This document shows positions 9,021 to 18,041 of a stretch of 64,000 bases of DNA, one piece after another. Source of the DNA: Bacteroidota bacterium (GTDB lineage: Bacteria > Bacteroidota > Bacteroidia > Flavobacteriales > Flavobacteriaceae). The notes under the pieces are model-generated. The model was given only the letters and a program-made list of their open reading frames with translations, did not search any database and was not told the origin of the DNA. The translations under genes and the position numbers were made by a program. The DNA lies in the NCBI GenBank assembly GCA_018335575.1, contig JAGXRT010000093.1, positions 26,404 through 90,403 of the forward strand, written 5' to 3'. How positions within the stretch are numbered: the first letter of the stretch is position 1; every line of letters begins with the position of its first letter.

Positions 9021-10397
9021 TTAGGATAAGTATTTTAAAAATAGTTTTAACAAATTTAATTTTCCTTTATAAGGTGCATATCTTACAGGGATATCTAGCC
9101 ACGTAAATCGATATACAACCGATTTGGAATGTGAAAATGAATCAAAACTATGTTTACCATGGTAAGCTCCTTGACCACTGTGACCAACCCCGCCAAAAGG
9201 TAATCGGTGGTTGGCAAAATGCACCACCGTATCGTTAATTACACCACCACCAAAACTAAATTTCTGAATTATTTTCTTGGCATATGAGTCTTTACTTGTA
9301 AAGATGTAAAGGGATAGTGGTTTTTCATAAGATGTAATGATTTGTTCAATTTCATCTTCGGATGTATAAGTTATAATTGGTAAAATTGGTCCGAAAATTT
9401 CGTCTTTCATTACTTCAGAATCCAATGTTTTACAATCAATCAAAGTAGGAGCAATAAACAACTCTTTTTCATTAACTTCTCCGCCATATATCAGAGACTC
9501 TTTTTCTATCATTTTTAACAATCGATGAAAATTTCGCTGGTTTATTATTCGAGCGTAATCTTTTGAAAGTTCTACATTTTTTCCATATGCTTTTTCAATT
9601 TCATGAATCAGAGCTTTAATCAACGGTTTTTTTATTTTTGGATGTACCAGTAGATAATCGGGAGCAATACAGGTTTGACCCGCGTTGATAAATTTACCCC
9701 AAACTAAACGTTTGGCAGTTAATTTTATATTTGCTGTTTCATCAATAATGCACGGACTTTTACCACCTAATTCCAAGGTTGTTGGTGTAAGAAACTCTGC
9801 GGCTGCTTTGGCAATGATTTTACCAATAGCAACACTTCCTGTAAAAAAAATATAATCCCAATTATTTTTGAGCAAACTTCTGGCTGTACCAGCATCGCCT
9901 TGCACAACGCTTACGTGAGCTTTATCGAAGCATTTTTCAATTAAATCAGCAACTAACGTACTGGTATGAGGAGTAAGTTCAGATGGTTTTATAACGGCTG
10001 TATTTCCGGCAGCAACCGCTCCAATTAATGGCGCAATGGTTAATTGAAAGGGATAATTCCATGGGCCGATAATTAGAACAGTTCCGTATGGCTCACTATA
10101 AATCTTTTCCCACGAAGGGAAATTTAACAAACTAGGAAGAACAGTTTTAGGTCTGTTCCATCGGTTTATATTTTTAATGGCTAACTTTAGTTCGGTAATT
10201 ACAATTCCAATTTCAGAGATATAACTTTCAAAAACTGGTTTTTTAAAATCTTGATATAAGGCGCGTTGAATTGCTTCTTCATTATGTTGAATTGCTGCTA
10301 ACAGTTTTTTTAAAGCTTTTTTTCGATATAAAACATCTTTTGTTTGTTGCGATTTAAAAAACTGGCGTTGATGTGCAATAATTTGTTCAAGTTCCAT
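9021..10397 (-). CDS. NAD(P)+-dependent aldehyde dehydrogenase (class 3-like)
   Basis: The 458-residue enzyme is of the shorter, class 3-type length. GPWNYPF (111-117) and the coenzyme-binding FTGS (185-188) are present. The general base Glu209 lies in LELGGKSP, and catalytic Cys243 in NAGQTC. Family members oxidise fatty or aromatic aldehydes to acids. The gene starts inside the stop codon of the upstream GMC oxidoreductase gene (TAATG), which suggests translational coupling. An alcohol oxidised by the GMC enzyme could be handed on as aldehyde to this one; that link is inferred from gene order. Confidence 0.93.
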   Translation of the reverse strand: MELEQIIAHQRQFFKSQQTKDVLYRKKALKKLLAAIQHNEEAIQRALYQDFKKPVFESYISEIGIVITELKLAIKNINRWNRPKTVLPSLLNFPSWEKIYSEPYGTVLIIGPWNYPFQLTIAPLIGAVAAGNTAVIKPSELTPHTSTLVADLIEKCFDKAHVSVVQGDAGTARSLLKNNWDYIFFTGSVAIGKIIAKAAAEFLTPTTLELGGKSPCIIDETANIKLTAKRLVWGKFINAGQTCIAPDYLLVHPKIKKPLIKALIHEIEKAYGKNVELSKDYARIINQRNFHRLLKMIEKESLIYGGEVNEKELFIAPTLIDCKTLDSEVMKDEIFGPILPIITYTSEDEIEQIITSYEKPLSLYIFTSKDSYAKKIIQKFSFGGGVINDTVVHFANHRLPFGGVGHSGQGAYHGKHSFDSFSHSKSVVYRFTWLDIPVRYAPYKGKLNLLKLFLKYLS

Positions 10398-11950
10398 TAT
10401 ACTGGTTTTTGGGGAATTAAACTTATAGCATGTTCTGCTAAAGCAGTAATAGTTAGTGACGGATTTACACCCAAATTGGCTGAGATCATCGATCCATCAA
10501 TTACATATAAATTGGGATAATCAAAAATTTTGTTCTCTGCATCAATAACGCCTTCTTCTTTAGTTGCTCCCATCACTGCTCCGCCTAAAATATGCGCAGT
10601 TGAAGGAATTCCAGTGAGGGTTTCTAGCGACATCACTTGAGATTTACTATTCGTAATTTTTGCATGAACTTTGGCAATTTCATGAGCTTCTTTGATGAAA
10701 GCCGTTGGCGGTTCGCCTTTATCAACTGTAGTGTAGGAATTAATCCAGCCACGTTTTATTTTTAAAGTGCTGTCTAAATGTTGCATAAATAAAAGTACTG
10801 ATGTGCTTTTAGCAAAATCTTTTATAAACCATACGCGTAACCATTTGATGGGAGAAGTAAATGGTGTAATTATTAGTTTTAGCAGACGTTTTAAAAAGTT
10901 TTTTTCAGTGATGAGCGGTAGCATCAATACTCTCCAAAATCCAGATCCTTTTCCGTATCGAACTGGTTCTAAATGGCTTTTTTCATCGAGTTCAAGAATA
11001 GAGCCGATAGCAATTCCTTCTGAAAAATCTTTTGTTTTATCTAAGGAGGTATTTAAAATAAGCGCCTCATTGTTGGTGCGAACCATTTCTCCTAAACGAT
11101 TGCTTAACTTTGGTAATCTTTTTTCTTTAAGTTTTAGAAGTAGCGGAACCGTACCTAATACACCTCCTGCAAAAACAACCTTAGAAGCCGTAACAGTATC
11201 CTTTTTGCCAAAATATTGGGTTGATTTTTTATAAATTATTTGATAGCCACTATTATTTTCATTAGGGATTAAATCAATTACTTCTTGCTCAGCTAATATT
11301 TCAACTCCCAATTGTTCTGCTAAATATAAATAATTTTTATCTAAGGTGTTTTTAGCGTTATGTCGGCAACCCGTCATGCAGGCACCACATAATTTACAAC
11401 CTGTTCTTGAAGGTCCTTTTCCATCAAAATAAGGATCTTCAACGGTAATTTTTGGTTTCCCAAAATATACACTTACTTTGGTATGTTCAAAACTTTCTGG
11501 TTTATTGATTTTAGAAGCCAATTTTTTAAAAACAGCATCGCTATCACCTAAAAAAGGATTGGTTTCAGCACCTAACATTTTCCAAGCAGTTTCATAATGT
11601 GGCTCTAAAACTTTTTCCCAATTGTTGAGATTTGCCCAACTTCCTTTGTTAAAAAATGGACTTTTTGGTTTAGGTAAGGTATTGGCATACACTAGTGAAC
11701 CTCCGCCAACACCAACACCACTTAAAATTGATGCATGTTTAAAAATGGTCAATTTTTGAATGCCATATAAACTAAAAGAAGGTAACCAAAGCCATTTTTT
11801 GAGGTTCCAGTTAGTCTTAGGAAAATCGTTATCAGTATAACGTTTGCCTTTTTCTATAACTAAAACTGAATACCCTTTTTCGGCTAATCTCAACGCTGAA
11901 ACCGATCCGCCGAAGCCAGAGCCAATAATTACAAAATCATACTGTTTCAT
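10397..11950 (-). CDS. GMC-family FAD oxidoreductase with CxxCxxCxxxC motif
   Basis: The 517-residue protein opens with GSGFGGSVSALRLAEKG (10-26), the FAD dinucleotide site. It ends with the GMC C-terminal domain: STAHILGGAVMG with the likely catalytic His, then a VIDGS segment and NPSLTITALAEHA with the Asn. In between lies Cys185-x2-Cys188-x2-Cys191-x3-Cys195, followed by RHNAKNTL. This Cys block occurs in a cholesterol-oxidase-like GMC subgroup (ChoD-type proteins) and resembles a [4Fe-4S] ligand pattern. Likely activity is oxidation of an alcohol or sterol-like substrate; the substrate is unknown. First gene of the GMC-aldehyde dehydrogenase-nitroreductase unit. Confidence 0.9.
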   Translation of the reverse strand: MKQYDFVIIGSGFGGSVSALRLAEKGYSVLVIEKGKRYTDNDFPKTNWNLKKWLWLPSFSLYGIQKLTIFKHASILSGVGVGGGSLVYANTLPKPKSPFFNKGSWANLNNWEKVLEPHYETAWKMLGAETNPFLGDSDAVFKKLASKINKPESFEHTKVSVYFGKPKITVEDPYFDGKGPSRTGCKLCGACMTGCRHNAKNTLDKNYLYLAEQLGVEILAEQEVIDLIPNENNSGYQIIYKKSTQYFGKKDTVTASKVVFAGGVLGTVPLLLKLKEKRLPKLSNRLGEMVRTNNEALILNTSLDKTKDFSEGIAIGSILELDEKSHLEPVRYGKGSGFWRVLMLPLITEKNFLKRLLKLIITPFTSPIKWLRVWFIKDFAKSTSVLLFMQHLDSTLKIKRGWINSYTTVDKGEPPTAFIKEAHEIAKVHAKITNSKSQVMSLETLTGIPSTAHILGGAVMGATKEEGVIDAENKIFDYPNLYVIDGSMISANLGVNPSLTITALAEHAISLIPQKPV

Positions 11951-12028
11951 AGTTTAATATTTAAAACTACCGATAGTTGTAAATGTACTAATTTAAAGAG
12001 AAACTTATGTTTTAAGATTGGAAGAATT

Positions 12029-12715
12029 TTAAGTGCATGAATTCCAAACAGTATCAATAGGTAGTGGAGCTGTTATTTCAATTTTTTCATTACTTACCGG
12101 ATGTACAAACTCAATTTTTTTAGCATGTAAATGAATTCCTCCATTAGTGTTGCTTCTTGGAAATCCGTATTTTAAATCGCCTTTGATGGGGCATCCAATA
12201 GCAGCTAACTGACATCTAATTTGATGATGTCTCCCCGTTTCTAAGTTGATTTCTAATAGCGAATAATTATCTAATTTCTTAATTAATTGATATTGTAAAA
12301 TTGCTTTTTTACCCCCTTCAATTTCTTTAGTATACGAAGTTGATTTGTTATTTTTTAGGTTCTTCTTCAGAAAATGAATTAATGTATCTTTTTCTTTGGG
12401 AGGTGTATTTTTTACAACCGCCCAATACGTTTTTTCAACTTTTTTATCGCGCAGCATCTCATTTAATCGTTCTAATGCTTTAGAAGTTCGGGCAAAAATA
12501 ACGATGCCAGAAGTAGGGCGGTCAATGCGATGAACTGTTCCAAGAAACACATTTCCAGGCTTTTGGTATTTATTTTTGATGTACTCTTTTACCACATCAC
12601 TTAAAGGTATGTCGCCTGTTTTATCACCTTGTACAATATCACCCACTCGTTTATTGACAATAATAATATGATTATCTTCAAATAAGATTTGAATATTTTC
12701 AATGGTTGTTCGCAT
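12029..12715 (-). CDS. RluA-family RNA pseudouridine synthase
   Basis: From the ATG at 12713-12715 the protein has 228 residues; an in-frame TTG one codon earlier is less likely. HRIDRPTSG carries the catalytic Asp (about residue 65) of the RluA family. ARTSKALERLNEMLRDK and the later ETGRHHQIRCQLA are the other conserved family blocks. Without an N-terminal S4 domain and at this length it resembles RluA- or TruC-like single-domain enzymes. The exact uridine in rRNA or tRNA is not predictable by eye. It follows engB by 5 bases and is probably co-transcribed with it. Confidence 0.9.
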   Translation of the reverse strand: MRTTIENIQILFEDNHIIIVNKRVGDIVQGDKTGDIPLSDVVKEYIKNKYQKPGNVFLGTVHRIDRPTSGIVIFARTSKALERLNEMLRDKKVEKTYWAVVKNTPPKEKDTLIHFLKKNLKNNKSTSYTKEIEGGKKAILQYQLIKKLDNYSLLEINLETGRHHQIRCQLAAIGCPIKGDLKYGFPRSNTNGGIHLHAKKIEFVHPVSNEKIEITAPLPIDTVWNSCT

Positions 12716-12720
12716 CAAGT

Positions 12721-13329
12721 TTAATTGTCAATTGGAAACAACGAAATAGTTTCTTCAATAAAATTTAACAATTCGTCTTTTCCTTTGTTAGTAGCAGAAG
12801 AGGTTTCAAAATAAGTTGGAAACTCTTCCCAAGATTTTAATAAAGTACGTTTGTATTTTGCGATATTTTTTTGAAGCTCTACACTGCTTATTTTATCGGT
12901 TTTTGTAAAAACAATACAAAATGGAATCTGATTTTCCCCTAACCATTCCATAAAATCCAAATCAATTTGCTGAGGGTCTAAACGAGAATCAATTAAGACA
13001 AATCCGTATAAAAGCTGTTCTCTTACCGCAAAATATTTTTTAATAAACGATTGAAATTCATCTTTTTTTGATTTAGAAACTTTGGCAAATCCATAACCAG
13101 GTAAATCAACCAAAAACCAATTGTTATTAATTTTAAAATGATTGATAAGTTGTGTTTTTCCGGGTTTTCCGGAAGTTTTTGCTAAACTTTTTTGATCGAC
13201 CAACATGTTGATCAGAGAAGATTTCCCAACATTGGAACGGCCAATAAATGCAAATTCGGGAATACGTTCTTTTGGACATTTGGAGACATCGGAGTTGCTT
13301 ATCACAAATTCTGCCGATTTAATTTTCAT
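12721..13329 (-). CDS. engB: Ribosome biogenesis GTPase EngB/YsxC
   Basis: The 202-residue GTPase has G1 GRSNVGKS (30-37), G3 DLPGYG (75-80) and G4 TKTD (142-145). The N-terminal ERIPEFAFIGRSN stretch is diagnostic for EngB/YihA. The family is needed for assembly of the large ribosomal subunit. The gene lies between an alpha/beta hydrolase gene and a pseudouridine synthase gene on the same strand. Confidence 0.95.
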   Translation of the reverse strand: MKIKSAEFVISNSDVSKCPKERIPEFAFIGRSNVGKSSLINMLVDQKSLAKTSGKPGKTQLINHFKINNNWFLVDLPGYGFAKVSKSKKDEFQSFIKKYFAVREQLLYGFVLIDSRLDPQQIDLDFMEWLGENQIPFCIVFTKTDKISSVELQKNIAKYKRTLLKSWEEFPTYFETSSATNKGKDELLNFIEETISLFPIDN

Positions 13330-13377
13330 AATAGTAGATTTAAGTTAAGAGCACTTAACAAATTTCAATTAAGTATT

Positions 13378-14142
13378 TTATATGCCTCTTTTTATGAACC
13401 ACTCTTCAAGAATTTTGTTGAATTCTATAGGGTGTTCCATCATAGCCACGTGTCCGCAATTATCAATCCAGTACAAATCTGAGTTTGGAAGAAGTTTGTG
13501 AAATTCTTCACCTACCAAAGGTGGTGTTACCAAATCATTTTTACCCCAAATTACACAAACCGGCATTTTCATTTTTGGTAAATCTTTAGCCATATTATGT
13601 CGAATGGCACTTTTAGCAATAGCTAATACTTTTATGGTCTTACTTCGGTTGTTTACCGTTTCAAAAACCTCGTCAACTACTTGTTTTGAAGCAACTTTCG
13701 GATCGTAAAAAACTTCTTCAGTTTTTTGTTTTATGTATTCGTAATTTCCTCTTTTTGGATAAGTATCTCCAAGCGATTTTTCATACAATCCTGAGCTTCC
13801 TGTTAAAACAAGAGCTTTTACATCGTCTGGGTATAATTTTGAATAATAAAGTGCAATATGACCTCCTAATGAATTTCCCATTAAAACAACATCCTTTAAT
13901 TTTTTGTGTTCAATAAATTTCTTGATGAATTTCGCTAAATTTTTAACGTTTGTTTTTAATAACGGTAAATCGTATACAGGTAATGACGGAATAATTACGT
14001 GATAATTTTTAGTAGAAAAGTGCTCCAAAACTGAATCAAAATTACTTAAAGTACCCATTAAACCATGCAGTACAATAATTGGTTGTCCTTCTCCAGCTTC
14101 TATATAACTATAATTTTCATCCTTTTTCAGGTCGTAAAACAT
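13378..14142 (-). CDS. Alpha/beta hydrolase
   Basis: The 254-residue protein has the oxyanion HGLMG (26-30) and a nucleophile elbow GNSLGG with Ser91. A likely acid Asp lies in VIWGKNDLVTPP and the catalytic His in CGHVAMMEHP. This is a complete alpha/beta-hydrolase triad. No signal peptide is seen. Substrate is not predictable; the family includes esterases, lipases and C-C hydrolases. In flavobacteria this gene often lies between engB and mraZ, as it does here, but it is transcribed away from mraZ. Confidence 0.88.
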   Translation of the reverse strand: MFYDLKKDENYSYIEAGEGQPIIVLHGLMGTLSNFDSVLEHFSTKNYHVIIPSLPVYDLPLLKTNVKNLAKFIKKFIEHKKLKDVVLMGNSLGGHIALYYSKLYPDDVKALVLTGSSGLYEKSLGDTYPKRGNYEYIKQKTEEVFYDPKVASKQVVDEVFETVNNRSKTIKVLAIAKSAIRHNMAKDLPKMKMPVCVIWGKNDLVTPPLVGEEFHKLLPNSDLYWIDNCGHVAMMEHPIEFNKILEEWFIKRGI

Positions 14143-14302
14143 TGGCTTCTCATTTAATCAAGCGTACAAATGTAAACTTTTTTGCGCAAAATACCATTTT
14201 TTTCACTATATGAACTAATATTATTAGGTATTCGCTATATAGAACTGATTATCAATACAATATATCTGAATAATAAATTTAATGGTAAAAGTTATTAACA
14301 AA

Positions 14303-14332
14303 GTGGTAAATTGTGGTAAATTGTGGTAAAAA
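14303..14332 (+). promoter_or_regulatory. Triple 10-bp direct repeat: probable MraZ operator of the dcw operon
   Basis: Three copies of GTGGTAAAxx start at 14303, 14313 and 14323, exactly one helical turn apart; the first two are identical (GTGGTAAATT). MraZ proteins are known to bind arrays of short GTGG/TGGG-type repeats with 10-base spacing in front of mraZ. A TATTTTTG -7-like element (14338-14345) follows directly and the mraZ ATG comes 19 bases later. Bound MraZ would cover the -33 region. Function is inferred from repeat geometry and position. Confidence 0.75.
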
Positions 14333-14364
14333 ATTTTTATTTTTGATTTGAAAACTATCCAAAA

Positions 14365-14838
14365 ATGACAAACCTTATTGGTACATATGAATGCAAAGTT
14401 GATTCAAAAGGAAGAATAATGCTTGCTTCCTCATTGAAAAAACAGCTTACCGAAGTGTTGCAAGAAGGTTTTGTTATAAAACGTTCTGTATTTCAGCCGT
14501 GTATCGAATTATATACTATAGCAGAGTGGAACGTACTAATGCAACGAATCAACGGTTTGAACCGTTTTGTGAAAAAAAACAATGATTTTATTCGTCGATT
14601 TACTGCCGGAGTAAAAATTGTTGAACTGGATAGTAATGACCGCTTATTAATTCCTAAAGATTTAGCTGTATTTGCTGGAATTACAAAAGACGTTGTTTTG
14701 TCTTCAGCTGTTAATATTATTGAAATCTGGGACAAAGACAAGTATGAGCATGCTATTGATGATGCCGCAATTGATTTTGCGAATTTGGCTGAGGAAGTTA
14801 TGGGAGATATAATAGCACAAAACAATGACGTATCATAA
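14365..14838 (+). CDS. mraZ: Transcriptional regulator MraZ
   Basis: The 157-residue protein has two MraZ (SpoVT/AbrB-like) half-domains. Each carries a DSxxR signature: DSKGRIMLASSLKK near residue 13 and DSNDRLLIPKDL near residue 92. MraZ forms a ring-shaped oligomer that binds tandem repeats and controls the division and cell wall cluster that it heads. The three 10-base repeats just upstream are the expected site. Its end overlaps the rsmH start by 14 bases. Confidence 0.95.
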   Translation: MTNLIGTYECKVDSKGRIMLASSLKKQLTEVLQEGFVIKRSVFQPCIELYTIAEWNVLMQRINGLNRFVKKNNDFIRRFTAGVKIVELDSNDRLLIPKDLAVFAGITKDVVLSSAVNIIEIWDKDKYEHAIDDAAIDFANLAEEVMGDIIAQNNDVS

Positions 14839-15721
14839 TCCGGTATTATTAAAAGAGTGTGTCGAGGGTTTAGCAATTAAGCCCAATGGTGTATACGTTG
14901 ATGTGACCTTTGGTGGAGGTGGACATTCAAAAGCAATCCTCGCGAAATTAAATGAAAACGGCAAACTGTTTGGATTTGATCAAGATGAAGATGCTCGGAA
15001 AAATGCCTTGGATGATCAAAGGTTCGTTTTAATCCCAAAAAATTTTAGAAATATAAAAAGGCATTTAAGGTTTTATGGAATTAAAAAAGTGGATGGCATT
15101 TTAGCTGACTTAGGTGTGTCTTCGCATCAGTTTGATGTAGCAGAACGTGGATTTTCAACCCGGTTTGAGGGACGGCTCGATATGCGTATGAATACCAATG
15201 AAGCTATTTCTGCTTTTGAAATAATAAATGGCTATACTGAAGAACAAATAAGTACAATGCTTTTTCAATATGGCGAATTGAAAAATGCGAGAGCCATGGC
15301 TCATAAAATTATTGCTGAGCGAAAAGAAAAATCAATTGAAACGAGCCAGCAATTAAAAAACGTATTGAGCAATTTTTTGCCAAAAGGAAGGGAGCATAAA
15401 GTAATAGCTCAGGTTTTTCAGGCTATTAGAATAGAGGTAAATCAAGAAATAGAAGTGTTAAAAGAGTTTTTAATGCAAGTGCCTGAATTGTTAGATGAGA
15501 ATGGTAGACTGTGCGTAATATCATACCATTCATTGGAAGATAGGCTTGTAAAAAGATTTATTAGAGATGGATTGTTCGAAGGTCAGCCCGAAAAAGATTT
15601 GTATGGAAATTTTGTAACGCCACTTAAAAAAGTAGGCAATATGATAACACCATCTTTCGAAGAAATAAAAATTAATAACAGAGCACGAAGTGCAAAATTA
15701 AGAATAGCAACGCTGGCATAA
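14825..15721 (+). CDS. rsmH: 16S rRNA (cytosine-1402-N4)-methyltransferase
   Basis: The 298-residue RsmH (MraW) begins HNPVLLKE and has VDVTFGGGGHSKAIL (about 25-39), the S-adenosylmethionine site. The later ADLGVSSHQFD, GRLDMRMN and CVISYHSLEDRLVK blocks are family signatures. It methylates C1402 of 16S rRNA. It overlaps mraZ by 14 bases and its stop overlaps the ftsL start (TAATG), so translation is probably coupled. Confidence 0.96.
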   Translation: MTYHNPVLLKECVEGLAIKPNGVYVDVTFGGGGHSKAILAKLNENGKLFGFDQDEDARKNALDDQRFVLIPKNFRNIKRHLRFYGIKKVDGILADLGVSSHQFDVAERGFSTRFEGRLDMRMNTNEAISAFEIINGYTEEQISTMLFQYGELKNARAMAHKIIAERKEKSIETSQQLKNVLSNFLPKGREHKVIAQVFQAIRIEVNQEIEVLKEFLMQVPELLDENGRLCVISYHSLEDRLVKRFIRDGLFEGQPEKDLYGNFVTPLKKVGNMITPSFEEIKINNRARSAKLRIATLA

Positions 15722-16050
15722 TGTCAATAGAGCAAAACATATTTAGTATTTTAAAAGGAAAATTTCTCACCGGTGAAAACTCCCTTCAAAATTGGGGAAT
15801 GACACTATATATCGTATTGTTGTTTTTACTAATAATAGCTAGTTCTCATAGCGTTGATACCAAGGTGATGGAAATTGCTAAGCTTACTAAAGAGGTTAAA
15901 GAATTAAGAGCTGAGTATATTGAAACACGAACAATGTTGATGCAAGAAAAATTAGAATCAACTGTTCGCGCCAAAGTGGAACCACTTGGGTTGAAGCCAA
16001 TAACGCAGCCACCATACTTAATAAAAATAATAAATAAGCAATCGGAATAA
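15721..16050 (+). CDS. ftsL: FtsL-like division protein
   Basis: The 109-residue protein has a short cytoplasmic N-terminus, one membrane segment (about 26-42) and an extracytoplasmic coiled-coil-like stretch (about 46-85) rich in Lys, Glu and Leu. It ends in EPLGLKPITQPPYLIKI, a common feature of bacteroidete FtsL-like proteins. FtsL bridges FtsQ and the FtsW/FtsI synthase complex. Sequence conservation is weak in this family, so the call leans on topology and position between rsmH and ftsI. TAATG junctions occur on both sides. Confidence 0.85.
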   Translation: MSIEQNIFSILKGKFLTGENSLQNWGMTLYIVLLFLLIIASSHSVDTKVMEIAKLTKEVKELRAEYIETRTMLMQEKLESTVRAKVEPLGLKPITQPPYLIKIINKQSE

Positions 16051-18026
16051 TGACTCCTTCAGACAAAAACATATTAAAGAAAATGTATTTTGTGTCGTTT
16101 GTAATGACCGTTTGTTTTGTGCTAATTTTTTGGAAAATATTTGATATTCAAATAACTCACGGCGAAGAATACCGAAAACTTTCAGAAAAAGTAACCTTAC
16201 GCAATGATACCATTTTCCCCAACCGAGGAAACTTGTATTCTGCCGATGGAACGTTGTTAGCCACATCGATGTTTAAGTATGAAATTAGAATGGATGCAGT
16301 TGCTGTTGAAGAGGAACTTTTTGAAAAACATGTAGGGGGCTTGGCAACTGAGTTGTCAAAAATGCTTGGTAAATCACCTTATTATTATGAAAACTTAATT
16401 CGTAAAGCTAGAATAGATAAAAAAAGATATTTGCTGATAGCCCGAAATATTGGCCATCTCGAATATGTTAAAATGCGAAAATTCCCAATTTTTAATAAAG
16501 GTGTTTACAAAGGAGGATTTATTGCAGAACAAAAAACGGTACGAGCACATCCGGTTGGTGAGGTCGCAGAACGAACCATTGGTTACGATGATTATCGAGG
16601 TAGTGTGGGTATTGAAGGTGCTTACAGCGAATATTTAGACGGTAAGCTTGGCTGGCGAATGAAACAACGAATTGCGAAAAATTTATGGAAGCCGATAAAC
16701 GATAATAATGAAGTTGAGCCTATTGATGGAAAAGATGTGGTTACTACCATCGATTTAAACATACAGGATATTGCACATCACGCCTTATTGGAACAATTAG
16801 AAAAATATCAGGCAGATCATGGTTGTGTGGTAGTTATGGAAACTAAAACAGGTGAAATTAAAGCAATTTCAAATCTAGGGAAATCTAAAAATGACACCTA
16901 TTATGAAAGTAGAAATTACGCCATTTTTGAAGGACATGAGCCTGGTTCTACCTTTAAATTAGCCAGTATGATGGTTGCTTTGGACGACAAAGTTATTGAC
17001 ACCAGCACCATAGTTGATACCGATGGAGGTGTTATTGCTATTCGTGGAAGAAAAATCAGGGATTCGCATAAAGGTGGTTATGGCAAGATTTCTGCTGGAA
17101 AAGTTATTGAAGTTTCATCCAATGTTGGCGTTGTTAAACTAATCATGCAACATTACGCAAATAATCCTCGAAAATTTGCAGATAAATTGGTTGAAATGAG
17201 ACTAAATCAACCGTTAAATCTTGAAATTAAAGGAGAAGGGAAACCTCGAATTCCGCATCCGGATGACAAAAATTGGTCAGCATTATCCTTGCCGTGGATG
17301 GCCTATGGGTACGGATTGCATATCACGCCTTTACAAACTTTAACCTATTACAACGCTATTGCAAATAATGGAGAAATGGTAAAGCCACGCTTTATTAAAG
17401 AAATTAAAGTAGCAAATCAAGTGGTTCAAAAATTTGAAAAAGAAGTCATCAATCCACAAATTTGTTCGCCAGAAACCATTAAAAAATTACAAGTTGTTTT
17501 AGAAAATACGGTTAAACGAGGTACTGCTAAGAATATTTATTCAAATGAGTTTTCAATGGCCGGTAAAACAGGTACAACACAATTGGAGTATTGGACAGGA
17601 TCGACTAAATATATTTCGTCTTTTGTTGGGTATTTTCCGGCACAAAATCCTGAGTATTCATGCATCGTTGTAATCAATAAACCAGAGAAAAGTTTAGGTT
17701 ATTACGGCGGATTGGTATCGGCACCAGTTTTTCAAAAAATTGCTCAGAAAATTCATACCATTACGCCCAAAACCTCTGTATACGACAACAACAAATCTTC
17801 ATTTGCCAGTTTAGATCAAGAGTATGCCAATTATAAAGTAATGCCTAAAGCACTAGCTACACAGATGCCCAATGTTGTAGGTATGTCAGTAATGGATGCA
17901 GTTTCAATACTTGAAAATATGGGGTTGAAAGTAGAGTTTTCTGGATCAGGAAGAGTAAAGCAACAATCAATAAAAGAAGGCGAACAAATAAAAAAAGGTG
18001 TTAAAGTAGCACTAAATGTGTCTTAA
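16050..18026 (+). CDS. ftsI: Septal peptidoglycan transpeptidase (PBP3/FtsI) with C-terminal PASTA domain
   Basis: The 658-residue class B penicillin-binding protein has one N-terminal membrane anchor (about 12-30) and the non-catalytic segment with RGNLYSADG. The transpeptidase motifs are Ser300-Thr-Phe-Lys303, SSN at 356-358 and KTG at 506-508. A single PASTA domain fills about residues 607-658 (MPNVVGMSVMDAVSILENMG). It cross-links septal peptidoglycan with FtsW. One PASTA repeat is usual for this family in Bacteroidota. An MraZ-headed cluster position and an overlapping start with ftsL support the septal role. Confidence 0.95.
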   Translation: MTPSDKNILKKMYFVSFVMTVCFVLIFWKIFDIQITHGEEYRKLSEKVTLRNDTIFPNRGNLYSADGTLLATSMFKYEIRMDAVAVEEELFEKHVGGLATELSKMLGKSPYYYENLIRKARIDKKRYLLIARNIGHLEYVKMRKFPIFNKGVYKGGFIAEQKTVRAHPVGEVAERTIGYDDYRGSVGIEGAYSEYLDGKLGWRMKQRIAKNLWKPINDNNEVEPIDGKDVVTTIDLNIQDIAHHALLEQLEKYQADHGCVVVMETKTGEIKAISNLGKSKNDTYYESRNYAIFEGHEPGSTFKLASMMVALDDKVIDTSTIVDTDGGVIAIRGRKIRDSHKGGYGKISAGKVIEVSSNVGVVKLIMQHYANNPRKFADKLVEMRLNQPLNLEIKGEGKPRIPHPDDKNWSALSLPWMAYGYGLHITPLQTLTYYNAIANNGEMVKPRFIKEIKVANQVVQKFEKEVINPQICSPETIKKLQVVLENTVKRGTAKNIYSNEFSMAGKTGTTQLEYWTGSTKYISSFVGYFPAQNPEYSCIVVINKPEKSLGYYGGLVSAPVFQKIAQKIHTITPKTSVYDNNKSSFASLDQEYANYKVMPKALATQMPNVVGMSVMDAVSILENMGLKVEFSGSGRVKQQSIKEGEQIKKGVKVALNVS

Positions 18027-18041
18027 ATATTGAACGGACCA

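Noticed and set aside
10767..11234. A 155-codon plus-strand frame opposite the GMC oxidoreductase gene
   Set aside because: Antisense shadow of a conserved gene; product is Ser/Lys-rich without recognisable features.
13344..13359. Hairpin gttaag-agca-cttaac between the alpha/beta hydrolase and engB genes, considered as a terminator
   Set aside because: Only six pairs and no T run on the minus strand; too weak to call.
14281..14290. A possible fourth MraZ repeat (tggtaaaa) upstream of the triple repeat
   Set aside because: It lies 21 rather than 20 bases before the first repeat, so it is out of phase, and the sequence is too A/T-rich to count.
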